From contig JBAKBP010007909.1 in the NCBI GenBank assembly GCA_037953745.1, positions 1 to 64,000 on the forward strand: a stretch of 64,000 nucleotides of DNA, given 5' to 3'. The DNA is from Lithodes maja (lineage: Eukaryota > Arthropoda > Malacostraca > Decapoda > Lithodidae). The position numbers and the translations under genes are program-made. Shown piece by piece: positions 45,269-55,677 of this stretch (positions are counted from its first letter, which is position 1; every line of letters begins with the position of its first letter). The notes below the pieces were generated by a model that was not told the origin of the DNA, made no database searches, and saw nothing but the letters and a program-made list of their open reading frames with translations.

Positions 45269-47185
45269 ATGGCAACATCGCGAAATTGGCAGTCACTCAC
45301 ACACATTCCCAAGTATGATGTAAACACGTATGATATCGCCACTTACTTAGACATAATAAAACCAGTGTTAGATGTGGCACTTCTAAATGACTGCGAAAAA
45401 ATTGCCGTTGCATTATCGCAAATTATGCAGTTGGGAAAAGCCGTTTCCCAAATTGCTAAACAGGTAACGCCAGAGAGTACCTGGAACCAGTTTCAATCCC
45501 TCGTGATCCGGACCTTAGGGCCACTTTTGGGTTGCCTCATCTCCCCCAAAATAATACAAATCGACGAGATCAAGTATGAAGGGGATATAAATGTGACCCT
45601 CATACAACTCTACAGACACGTGAGGACCACGTATAGCTATGAAGATTACGACCAACAAAATGAACTCTTATTCACCGCATTGTTAAACATCCTCCCACCC
45701 CACATCACCGCCCATCTCGACCCGTATGGCTTATTCGAAGAACATATGCTCTCCATCAGAGAAGAATGCCTACGCAGTTCGATGAATCCCCTATCCAACC
45801 CTTCAGCCCCTATCCAAGACTCCGTGCACCCTTCCAAAATGACTTCCGGTGAAAGTCCAACCCCAGTGCACTCTTCCTTACCTCTATCCTCTCTGACCAT
45901 CCCTAAATTTTCCCCTGCCCAGCCATCCACCAACGATCATCTTCCATCAATTGTGTTACCCCATAAACCCCATCGTTTTTCTATGCATGTCAAACAAACC
46001 CACCAACCCCAGATAACCTCTAACCAGACCGTGACTGCCACCAAGAAGATTCCCAAAATTTGTCCTGTTAACAACCCCAAGTCAATACATCAGTCCTCTA
46101 CCAATAACCCCTGTTCTACACCTAACTCTTCCCCCACCAACCCTCCGCAGCCCCCCCAACAAGCCCCGTATTCTAGCTATGCCTACCTATGTAGGCCTAC
46201 CACAACATATTTTCCCCATGACCCCAGAAATGTTCAGCTATTCCCCCACCAACAAAATTTCCCTTGTGACAGTTTTCCGTCGGTAGCTTGTGACAGTTTT
46301 CAGTCAGTAGCTCCCTCCCACACAATTCACACCCCTAGAAAACTTCGAAACCCCACACTTGACTCGCCCTCCCATGTCAAACAAACTCACCAGTCCCAGA
46401 TAACCTCTAACCAGACCGAGACTGCCACCAAGAAAATTCCCCAAACTCGTCCTGTTAACAACCCCAAACCAGTACATCACTCCTCCCTCAATAACCCATG
46501 TCCTATGCCTGACTCTGCCCCCACTAATCCTCCCCAGTCCCACATAACCTTTAACCAGACCGAGACTGACACCAGGAAAATTCCCCAAATTCGTCCTGTT
46601 AACAACCCCAAATCAATACATCAGTCCTCTACCAATAACCCCTGTTCTACACCTAACTCTTCCCCCACCAACCCGCCGCAGTCCCCCAAACAAATCACGT
46701 TTCCTAACTCGCTCACCTCTCACCACCCTGACCCTCCCACACGCGCCGTTAATCCTCCCCTCACGCGTGACGACCTAGGGACCCAACCATGTTCCCCCCC
46801 TTCCCACAGAAATGCTCAGCTATTTCCCCACCAACAAAATTTCCCTTGTGACAGTTTTCCGTCAGTAGCTCCCTTCCACCCCCCCACAATTCACACCCCT
46901 AATAAACTTCAAAACCCCACACTTGACTCACCCCCTCATGACAGACAAACCCACCAATCCCATATAACCTCTAAACAAACCGTCACTGCCACCGACACAC
47001 CCCACCACTCTGATCCTCCCACACGCGCCGTTAATCCTCTCCTCACGCGTGACGACCTAGGGACCCAACCATGTTCCCCCCCTTCCCCCAGAAATGCTCA
47101 GCTATTTCCCCACCAACAAAATTTCCCTTGTGACAGTTTTTCGTCAGTAGCTCCCTTCCACCCCCCCCACAATTCACACCCCTAA
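45269..47185 (+). CDS. Gag-like protein with proline-rich tandem repeats
   Basis: It starts at an ATG in good context (AGCATGG). Residues 1-165 look like a retrotransposon capsid: mostly helical, with YDVNTYDIATYLDIIKP, TWNQFQSLVIRTLGPL and ELLFTALLNILPPHI, as in the YL.. / ILP pattern of gypsy gag proteins. No zinc knuckle is seen. From residue about 185 the protein is rich in Pro, Ser, Thr, Asn and Gln. It contains three copies of a VNNPKSIHQSSTNNPC-type module and repeats of HQQNFPCDSFPSVAP. The frame ends at 47185 because the second copy of a 282-bp repeat has one more C in a C run. A TGGCGGCAGCGG sequence (45194-45205) upstream resembles a primer-binding site after CATAACA. I read it as gag of an LTR element with moderate confidence. 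Confidence 0.55.
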   Translation: MATSRNWQSLTHIPKYDVNTYDIATYLDIIKPVLDVALLNDCEKIAVALSQIMQLGKAVSQIAKQVTPESTWNQFQSLVIRTLGPLLGCLISPKIIQIDEIKYEGDINVTLIQLYRHVRTTYSYEDYDQQNELLFTALLNILPPHITAHLDPYGLFEEHMLSIREECLRSSMNPLSNPSAPIQDSVHPSKMTSGESPTPVHSSLPLSSLTIPKFSPAQPSTNDHLPSIVLPHKPHRFSMHVKQTHQPQITSNQTVTATKKIPKICPVNNPKSIHQSSTNNPCSTPNSSPTNPPQPPQQAPYSSYAYLCRPTTTYFPHDPRNVQLFPHQQNFPCDSFPSVACDSFQSVAPSHTIHTPRKLRNPTLDSPSHVKQTHQSQITSNQTETATKKIPQTRPVNNPKPVHHSSLNNPCPMPDSAPTNPPQSHITFNQTETDTRKIPQIRPVNNPKSIHQSSTNNPCSTPNSSPTNPPQSPKQITFPNSLTSHHPDPPTRAVNPPLTRDDLGTQPCSPPSHRNAQLFPHQQNFPCDSFPSVAPFHPPTIHTPNKLQNPTLDSPPHDRQTHQSHITSKQTVTATDTPHHSDPPTRAVNPLLTRDDLGTQPCSPPSPRNAQLFPHQQNFPCDSFSSVAPFHPPHNSHP

Positions 47186-47330
47186 TAAACTTCAAAACCC
47201 CACACTTGACTCACCCCCTCATGACAGACAAACCCACCAACCCCGGATAACCTCTAAACAAACCGTCACTGCCACCGACACACCCCACCACTCTGATCCT
47301 CCCACACGCGCCATTAACCCCCCCCCTCAC
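46741..47330 (+). repeat. 282-bp coding tandem repeat
   Basis: Units begin at 46741, 47023 and about 47305 with ACGCGCCGTTAATCC or a close variant, giving a period of exactly 282 bases (94 codons). The third unit is partial. The period preserves the reading frame, but C-run length changes in the second and third units break it. Confidence 0.85.
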
Positions 47331-48155
47331 GCATGACCCCCACCAAAGTGGTTTCCCCCCCTCATGCGTACCGAACACCTGCTCACCAGTCGGTCCCCCA
47401 CCATCATGAGCCCAGCTAAACTTTCAACCTCCCCCTCTTCACTGTTACCCCACCCGCCCCAAATTCCACCCCCAAAGATCCCGCTCGACAAAATACCACT
47501 CCTATCCCAATCCAACCACAAAACTTTTTCCACCTTGGCTAAACCCCAAAATACTCTCTCTCTCGCCCCAAACAACATAATCAACCTCTCAACTTCAACC
47601 ACTCCTCGAAATCCCATCCATGTCTCTCCCGAAAATAAAATCAGTCCAAATTCAACCCCTCTCAAACCACAACCCTGCCTGCCCAGACCCCTCCCACCAT
47701 CTCCCTATCAAATCCCCACACCCCAAACCTCCAAACCACCCGATCATAGTAAACTCTCAACCTTCAGCCTTACTCACCCTTCCCCAAACCCCACTCACAA
47801 CCACAACTCTCTACACAATTCAACCCCTCCCCAGCACCAACCTCTTCCGCAACAACAACCCCGACTCGACCTGCCCGTTTCATCTTTAAAACCCCCCTAT
47901 CACTACCCCCGACCGAAACCACTTAGACCCCCCCTCCAAAACTGGCCCCCGGGCCAGCTCGCCCCCAGACCCACATTCCTAACGACAAGAACTAACGGTA
48001 TATCCACCCCGCCCTTCCAAAGTGAAAGTGAAACCCCAAGGTCAAAGCCACAACCACCACCACCCCCTATTATCAGACGGTCACCCAGACTAACGGCGAC
48101 CCTAAATACCCCCCCCCCCCCCCCCCTGATGATGATGAGGATATTATTGTACTAA
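47169..48155 (+). pseudogene. Continuation of the proline-rich gag-like ORF
   Basis: After the C-run frameshift the same protein continues in the next frame through more of the 282-bp repeat, with further C-run phase changes near 47315 and 47345. It then runs openly to 48153-48155. The tail has RRSPRL followed by poly-Pro from a 17-base C run (48109-48126). Beyond that run, another frame reads DDDEDIIVLN before its own stop. The RRSPRL motif resembles the end of some gypsy pol proteins. No protease, RT or integrase occurs between the two parts. Confidence 0.5.
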
Positions 48156-48205
48156 ATTGTTTTGATTGTTTTCAATTCCTAAGCGATTGGGCATGATTCT
48201 ATAAA

Positions 48206-48460
48206 TTTACATGTTTTCCATATACTGTATATATTATTTTGTTTCCCTTAGTCATACTACTTTTCTTGTTAACCTACACTTTTCTGACTATCTTTTAAAT
48301 TTGCTTTATACATTGTTAAACACTTTACCTCTTCTTAATTTCCTGTGTTCTTAATTATCTGTTCTTTCTTAAATTTACATGTTTTCCATATACTATATAT
48401 TATATATTTTTTCCCTTAGTCATACTACTTTTCTTGTTAACCTACACTTTTCTGACTATG
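48206..48460 (+). repeat. Pair of 85-bp direct repeats
   Basis: Two copies of a segment starting TTTACATGTTTTCCATATAC and containing CCCTTAGTCATACTACTTTT occur at about 48206-48286 and 48373-48459. They are AT-rich and non-coding. Confidence 0.7.
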
Positions 48461-48501
48461 CTTCTTTTTACTTCACCCTTGAGGCTCGAGGACGAGCCTA
48501 T

Positions 48502-51500
48502 AATGAAGGAGAGGGAAGTAAAATGCCCCAGAACGAGAAGCCCACCACAGAAGCCACGAACGAACACCACACAGAAACACCAAAGGAAAGGTCCACAGAA
48601 CGAAAGGACCAGCTGACCGAGCCAGCCATTTGAGACAGGGCCAAGCCCGCAGGGCTAAGCAGCTCCAGACCGCACCCATTTACCTTTTCTAAACTGACCA
48701 TTTTCCACACCTCACGTACACTAACCCCCTCGTGTCCTACACTCCTAACTACAAAGATGATGAACAGGAATATACATTCATATTAAAAACACCCATGCCC
48801 TGTCCCGACGTTGAGCCAATGCCAACACATCAGACAGCCATAATTATATCTATGTATGTTCTTACATCCGAGAAGTAGATGTTATATATCTTAGAAGTTA
48901 AAACACCCACGCTTGTCCCTAGACCTCGTATATCATTTCCCATGACGAGTATAGATATATGTAACCCGTGCTCAGTCGCCCCTTGCATTGTTCCTCTAGC
49001 AACTAAGTCTATAATATTAACTGCCACCAGCATTGATATGACATAGCGGCACTGTCCTTGTGTCGTATTGTGCCAAGTACAGATCAACCAGGTTTCATCA
49101 CCTTATTAGGACGACGACTCTAATGTCATCGTTCATCGATGTATGCAATCCTTAGTTTAAGTATTAATATTAACATTCCCTAACATCTTGTCTTGCCAGA
49201 CTAAGCTTCTGAAGACCCATCGCCCCATAAATCTATGTATTCAATCCTTAGGTTAAGTATTTTTATCCGCCATTGTGTTCACCTTTTTCGATTTACTTTT
49301 CCACAATTGTCATACGTCTTCCCCTTGCCTCCTTCGTATCCACAGTCCACACTACGCCAATTTACTTCGTGTCATACACCTCTTTCCCCAACCAGAGATT
49401 GTATAAGATAACCTGGTTACCAGTATCTGTCATAAGTACCCCGAAACAATAACTAAGTACCCCTACGAACTGCCGCTGTTGTTGGTATATTTATATTTAA
49501 TAGAAAACGCAGTTCCCAGGGCCAACTAATAGTATCCATAACCCCTCGGACTGATCACATAACTCTATCTTTTCTAGACTCATATACCACCCCATAGTTG
49601 CATTCCCTGGTAGCATTTGGCTAACGTATTCTACTGCCTTTTCAAACTTCCATATCAATTGTAGCCTAATGCCACCCCCACGCCCAGGGACCTTAGGGGC
49701 AAAATTTCCCTGTAGCCCTTGAACTCTCCCGCCCCTCTCATTAAGACACCTGCGCTTCTCGACTCTTGTCCGACCTAGCCTCTCTCTCATACCTCTTGAA
49801 GATCCTTGAATTGTCCGTTGCTAACGCTCTCCAACCTTTTATATAATTATATACTCCTATCCAGCCTACCTTCACTTAGTAGGCCAGAACAACATTAGAA
49901 CTTTACTAGCCCCTTGCATGCCATCTATTCTCTTACAACCCATTCACAACCCTGCACCCAATGGTCGTCGGTGCGAGGCAAGCCGCCTCGCCAGTAACTA
50001 ACTTCTATTGCCATACTTCCAGATAAATGTGGCAGAGTTAGCAACCCAGTCTCCACCACATCCAGCAAACCCTACAATTAACAACCAGCCGAGTAAAACC
50101 AGCTAGCTAAGGCACCTTCGGTTTTGGTATTAAGGACACCCACATCTGTCTCATACACAGAGGGTTATTACAAACACTGGTGATATGGCAAGCCCCTAGC
50201 CACAGCCGCCGGACGACTATCACAGAGAGAGGGCGCCCAGCTCCCCCTTTTTGCCCACCCGAGGAGGGAGACCCCCACCCCCGCGGAGGTATACCTGGCC
50301 CCTGTTTTAACTTCCGAGTCATTGCCAGGTAGCACAGGAATTCTTCCTATCAATGAACTAACCATGCATGACTAACACCTTTACTAACCTCTATTAACTC
50401 ACAATAAACCATTTACCTTTCTTGCATGCTCTGATCACTAAATTAGCACCTCAGCTATACCATAGAATGAAGATTGAACAATCTAGAGAGACGCTCCTAT
50501 CACAGCTGTCCCCATCCTCCTCGCAAAGTAGATCCAGTCTCTCTCCCCTAAATACTTCCAGTAGCCAAAATAGTACCTCTTACTAAGGCTCAGTTATATG
50601 AAAATATAAAGGCTTCCTATAGCCATGTGCCACAACAGTAAATACCATCTTACCTAGTCCCCATATCTATTGAGAGCTCAAATAAGTCCATAAGACTCGA
50701 GATCCCTACTGTCTACAGGGCCCAGAACCGAGCCTATAAATCTAGCTCCCGCCCCCAGTCAAATCAGTTGAAAGCTAGACACCAACCAGTGGTCACTACC
50801 CTGCAGTTTACCTCTAGCTCTGCCCTTGTGTTGTTCCGGAGTTGAGAGATTCCAGATCCGGCAGACTCCGTGGCAGAGAAGACTGATAGAAGCATCTGTC
50901 CATGTACAAGTCCTAACGTGCACCTTATAACCTTCACACAAATTCGTGGGTATATAAGTGTGTAGCTAGCAACGATCGTCAAGAGATCTGACTTGAGAAC
51001 TTCCTACATTTTGGACCATCTGGACGGCCAAGGAACCAGTCGTTAGCCCCCAAAACATCACCGGAAGCAAGATAACCAGGACCAGATCTACCCATACTAT
51101 TCAAGATTCATGTTGCTAGTACTAAGTGTTATAGTACTAGCTTGATACTCACTTATTAACTTTCTATAAAGTGGCTAAGACCTTGCCCAGTGTAATTCAT
51201 ATTTAACCATTCCATTTGGGACATACTAAGGCTAAGCGATCAGTGCTCTTTAATTAACAGGCGACCTTGACTCTCGTAATTACCTTATTCAGATATTAAA
51301 ACTCTAGTGATATCTAACGTTCGCCCACTGATTTGTGTTCTACGTATTTCTGCCCTAAGAATATAAAACTTAGATCAGTACCCCCATGAGGTTACTAGAG
51401 ATTCCGTGTTCTACAATATACGCGTGTCTGTCTAATCCTAACTGTGAGCTGCTACTTGGTTACGCGACCAGCCAGCAAGAGGTCAAATCAGTGACATTGA

Positions 51501-51836
51501 ATTATACGAATATATTGAGGTCTTCCAGTAAAATAAAAACTTGCTAATTAAACCCGTGATCAGAAGAATATACCTGAACGTTGGAAGTGGGAGACTAGGC
51601 TCCATCCAGATCCGCTAATGCTAGCAGTTCCCTTCTATTATTTGTTTTGTGCGAGAATTACTATCTTTCTATACTCTTTATTTATTTACGTCAATAAACG
51701 TGAACTTGTGTCGTGTTACCGTGTGTTTATTTTGTGTTCTCTATTCCTCATACCTTGTATTGTGCATGCAGCCTTATATACCCAGTCATTCAGAACTCAC
51801 ATTACCCAAGTTAAACCTGTAGAAAACAGGGCATAA
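48502..51836 (+). other. Unassigned AT-rich stretch, possible 3' LTR
   Basis: GAAGGAGAGGGAAG (48504-48517) looks like a polypurine tract. The following 3.3 kb has no gene, has AATAAA near 51693 and ends with GCATAACA at 51836, so it could be a long 3' LTR. However, the sequence left of 45193 shares only GGCATAACA with its end, so no matching 5' LTR is present. A degenerate direct repeat (ATGTATNCAATCCTTAG) lies at 49139 and 49234. Confidence 0.35.
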
Positions 51837-52409
51837 CAATTACCACTGCTTCCTGTACACTATCTGCGATAAGCACTAGGTCATCTGCATATAACAGCTC
51901 CCGTAGGAGTTCTGTTCTAAATTTCCTTGACAGTGCCTCCAGGACCAAGCTAAATAGCACCGAGCAATGATGAACATCGACTTTCACTGGGGATTCTTCG
52001 CTCAATCCCCCATTTATTCCAACTGCTGCCTGAGAACCCTCATCCATTTTCATTAACACACGCACCAACCATTCCACTTCAAGTTTTCTCATAGCCCACT
52101 GCATATCCTCTCTGGGCACCCTGTCAAAGGCCTTCTCGAAGTCTACAAAGACTATAAGCATAGCTCCCTATTCTTCTCTAAGAACCTCTCCGCCTAAAAA
52201 TGAATAAATCCAAACTGCATGTCGCTAATAGCAATGCTTTTCCTGATCTTGAATTCTAAGATTCTTTTGCAAACTTTCATGACTTGGTCAAGCATTGTCA
52301 GGCCTCTATAGTTTTCCTTATCCAACGAATCACCCTTGCCTTTGTATATAATATTTACTATCACACTTGTCTGCCATGCATCAGGAATTTTTCCCTCTTT
52401 ATGATATCT

Positions 52410-52640
52410 CTGGGTCTTCTCCTGGATGACCTATAGATGTGTGTGAATTTGTATTTTGTTTTTGTGTGTTCATTGTTTTCTGGTGTGTTGTCCCTATTCT
52501 GGCTCTGTGTTGAGTCGGCCACCAAACCCCCCCCCCCCCCCCCCCCAAACAAAAAGAAAGAAAGGGAAAAGAGGGGGGAAAAGAAAAGAAAAATGGAAAA
52601 GTGGGATTAGGCCTGAGTATATAGAATATAATATATATCA
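52410..52640 (-). repeat. Repeat insertion with long C run, copy of the 57475 repeat
   Basis: It interrupts the minus-strand LINE. Its minus strand, from an 18-base G run (52529-52546 on the plus strand as C) through GAATAGGGACAACA and AAAACAATGAACACACA, matches 57475-57590. The flank contains purine-rich and ATATAAT-rich sequence. Confidence 0.6.
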
Positions 52641-52952
52641 TAGATGATACCATTAATCAGCTCCTGGATCAGTCTTTCACCGATGTATCCAGCTGCATTT
52701 AGCTTCTTAGCAACTATGCCAGAGTTTTCAGCAGCTTTCCAGTCTTCATTTTTTCTAAAGCACTTTTCACGGCATCCCATCCCATCAAGGGCATATGTTG
52801 GGAGTGCAATGTTAAGCTGTTTATGTTCCATTCAAACTCAACATTTAGCAATCTTTCATAATGCGCCTTCCATGCCTCTCTGATTTCGTGTTATCATTAT
52901 TTATATAATGTTCACCCACAACGTGCTTCCTACAATCCTTCACATTCCTATG

Positions 52953-53157
52953 GTCTATTAACTGTAAGTAGGCGAGAAATCATGACCTCTAACCTCTGTA
53001 ACTCAAAAAGGACTAGAGTAATCGAGCTAATATTTCTACCATTTGGGAACAGTCAGTCAAGGAATAGATGTGGAAATTTACAGCCAATTAGCTCTAGCCC
53101 TTTTTGAGTTACAGAGGAAAGAGGTAATGATTTCTCGCCTACTTACAGCGAATAGAC
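52953..53157. repeat. MITE (inverted repeat), family shared with 63353-63563
   Basis: Ends GTCTATTAACTGTAAGTAGG and its near-perfect reverse complement extend inward through GGCGAGAAATCAT and TCTGTAACTCAAAAAGG. The middle (TTTCTACCATTTGGGAA, ATTTACAGCCA) matches the element at 63353-63563. It is inserted in the minus-strand LINE. Confidence 0.75.
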
Positions 53158-53456
53158 TATTGCTACACACTTGTTCTATTACACTATCATGGATGGCTTT
53201 CTTTGCCCTGTAACTTTCTTTCTTGCATTACGTTTGGTGGTCAGGTATTCTTCCCTTTTGCCACTTTGCTTCCATGCTTTGAAACATCTTTTCTTTTCTT
53301 TGACTGCAGCTTCAACATCGTTATTCCACCACCAAGACAGCTTATGTCTGTGTACTGTGGACTTTTTGTTTTACCACAATCGTTGTGTGAGGCATCAAGG
53401 AGAGAGAGAGAGAGCGAGATACGTTCCATAAAGTTCCATAGGCCATCAACGTCAAT

Positions 53457-53709
53457 TGGTCTTGCACCCACACATCTATCATTTTCGGTAGAAAAATGTC
53501 CCGGCCGAAGGCCGATTCCTTTTCAAATACAGGCTTGCTATCGCTCGCCAGGAAAGAAATCGACACCTAAATGGCACGAAAGGTCTTAATATTGGCAAAG
53601 AAATGGGGCTAAATGTCTGAAAATCGCCAAACTAATGGGACGAATGTCATGTAATCTCATAACTAATAGGGCTAAGCATGAGGGAGGAGGAGGACTCGAA
53701 AAACAAACT
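53457..53709. repeat. TTAA-type MITE family 2, right half only
   Basis: It matches 58390-58637: AAAAATGTCCCGGCCGAAGG, CGCTATCGCTCGCCAGG, CGACACCTAAATGGCACGAA and a CTCCCTCCCC end followed by TTAA. The left half is missing. Confidence 0.65.
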
Positions 53710-53775
53710 CCCTCCCCTTAATTTTGGGCTAGAAAATTATTTCTCCCTTACACTTAGACTCAAGGTTTGGAACTG

Positions 53776-54169
53776 TTAAGGGAGCCCACCTCGCTTTTTT
53801 TCTCTCTCTCTCCCTCTCTCTTTGGCTTGTATCCATTCGGCCCCATTCAGCCTACTGTTTTAAGACGTTTACCCCCATCCAGGTGTCAATATTTTCCTGG
53901 CGAGTGCCGAGCGGTAGCGAGCCAACATATATACAGTATATATATTTGTTTACAGTAAGCTAAATTTGTAAATTTTTCGATAGAGAAATGTCTCCGGCGA
54001 AGCCGGATATCTCCATACAATGATGGCTCGCTATCACTCTCCAGGAAGAAATCGACACCTGGATGAGGATACACGTCCTAAAACAGTTGGCTGAATGGAG
54101 CCGAGTGGATACAAGCCAGAGCAAGAGAGAAAAGGAGAGAAAGATAAAAAAGCAGGTGACCCCCCTTAA
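53776..54169. repeat. TTAA-flanked foldback MITE, family 1
   Basis: TTAA at both ends (53776-53779, 54166-54169) flanks GGGAGCCCACCTCGC and the inverse GGTGACCCCCC. Arms of about 180 bases are imperfect inverted repeats containing TTGTATCCATTCGGC and the CGCTATCNCTCNCCAGG motif. The centre has a CCGGCGAAGCCGG hairpin. TTAA targets suit piggyBac- or Kolobok-type transposases, but none is encoded here. Confidence 0.7.
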
Positions 54170-54559
54170 CACAGGTAGAGATATTCTCCCTACATAGGGA
54201 ATACTCTCTGTTAATAATTATAATAAATCAAGATTGTTTCTATATTAGGCTACAACTCTTACTGTTCCTTGGTGTACTGTACGATTCCTGGCCAATTCAA
54301 CCAGTAGCTCTCAACCAGTGCCATCACACCCAGGGAAAAAAGAAAAAGTTATAATTTACAATCCTTGCCTAGCTTAACGTATCCTAACCTAAAAGTTTTG
54401 GATGAGTTTTGTAGGCCTACTGGTTGAAATATATTAATTAAGTTGTTCGGTCACGGTATTGTATCGTTGTGGGATAGATCTATTTGTCATTATTAGATGA
54501 TTTAATTAGTTTGAAGGCAGGTTACCTGTGGGAATCAAAAGTTTATTTGAGTTTGTATT
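54170..54559. other. No gene seen
   Basis: AT-rich sequence with one CCTAACCTAA-type motif near 54380 and no coding or structured repeat signal. Confidence 0.4.
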
Positions 54560-55045
54560 GAGTATTGTTCACATGTGTGGGGAGGATCCTCTCACACCGC
54601 ACTCCTAGACAACGTAGAAAGGAAAGCCTTTCGTATCATTAACTCCCGTCCACTCACCAACTCTCTGCAATCTCTCGCCACAACGTTGCATCTCTCTCGC
54701 TATTCTATCGCTACTATAATAATCAATGTTCCTCAGAGCTTTCCCAGTGTATACCACCTCCTCTACGTAGGGTACGTAGTACCCGTCTTGCAACACAGTC
54801 CCACCCCTACTCTGTGCAACTCTCCAACCCAGGAGTGAAACGTTTTTCTCAGTCTTTCTTCTATTCAATTACAGACCTCTGGAACTCTCTCCCAGAAGCA
54901 GTCTTTCCCTCTTCCTATGACTTAAATTGCTTCAAACTCTGTGTGTCTAGGCATTTTGGCTCGAACGACCGTTGATTTTGTCCCTGTCACTCTTTCAACT
55001 CTGGGGGAGGCACTCGATACAGGCAGTTCTGCCTTTTGTCTCCCT
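54560..55045 (+). pseudogene. 3' fragment of a jockey/CR1-like LINE
   Basis: Broken frames encode the C-terminal end of an ORF2 of the type at 5289-8270: KAFRIINSRPLTNSLQSLAT, then the LWNSLP-type segment in another frame (about 54889-54905) and a TYR/ASP-rich tail. A homologous minus-strand fragment lies at 62740-63190. Confidence 0.65.
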
Positions 55046-55055
55046 CACTCATAGA

Positions 55056-55132
55056 AAAAGAAAAAAAACCCACACACACACGCACCGCTTCCCACACACA
55101 TACACACATACACATCCACCCACCCAACACTC
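55056..55132 (+). repeat. (CA)n-rich microsatellite
   Basis: Imperfect CA/ACAC runs directly after the LINE 3' fragment. Confidence 0.75.
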
Positions 55133-55439
55133 TCTCAAAGGGTGCCTGGGAGTCATTGATGTCACTGTTCATCACATTTTATCCCTTAATATCATGCGGA
55201 TCCTGGCAATATCTCCACACTATTTTGCTGGGCTGGTTTTTATGAAGGTGTAGTTATTAATGTGCTTGTACGATGGTCGGTGATAATATACGGGATAATT
55301 GTGATGTGTGGAATAAAGGAACCTCTTGATCGAAAAGTTAAAGAGTGTAATTATTGTATAAAAAACACCATCTGAGGAAGAGCACTTTATTTGACAACGT
55401 TTCGCAGATTAGCAAGCTAAATTTGTAAAAAAAATTATA
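55133..55439. other. No gene seen
   Basis: Non-coding; no repeat match elsewhere in the window was noticed. Confidence 0.35.
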
Positions 55440-55612
55440 TAATAATTTCTCTGGCGAAGCCGGATATTTCCATACAATGCGTGCTCGCTATCGCTCGCCA
55501 GGAAGAAATCGACACCTGGATAGGGATAAACATCTTAAAACAGTTGACTGAATGGGGCCGAATGGATACAAGCCAGAGAAAGATAAAAAAAAGCCGGTGA
55601 CCCCCCTAACCC
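55440..55612. repeat. TTAA-type MITE family 1, right half only
   Basis: It matches 54000-54168, with GGCGAAGCCGGATAT, CGCTATCGCTCGCCAGG and GGTGACCCCCC. It ends CCCCCCTAA, with one T of the TTAA missing. Confidence 0.65.
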
Positions 55613-55677
55613 CCGAATACATTGCTAGTCAGACAAACAAGCGATACACTGGTGGTTAGAAAATCGGGAATATATTT

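Larger units (their letters stand above)
51837..53440 (-). pseudogene. Decayed minus-strand LINE, endonuclease-RT linker to RT
   Basis: Read on the minus strand from 53440 down, it starts with a linker (HKLSWWWNNDV, then KEKKRCFKAWKQ), typical between endonuclease and RT. It continues with REAWKAHYERLLNVEFEW (about 52900-52830), then AENSGIVAKKLNAAGYI, NIIYKGKGDSLDKENYRGL, MQFGF, FVDFEKAFDRVPREDM (motif A), and YADDLVLIADS near 51880-51915. Two insertions interrupt it (52410-52640 and 52953-53157). Frame changes and stops occur throughout. The RT is a common non-LTR type in invertebrates; the clade was not determined. Confidence 0.75.

Noticed and set aside
45100..51836. 45193 and 51836 as ends of a matching LTR pair
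   Set aside because: The sequences before the two ends share only GGCATAACA, too little for an LTR pair.
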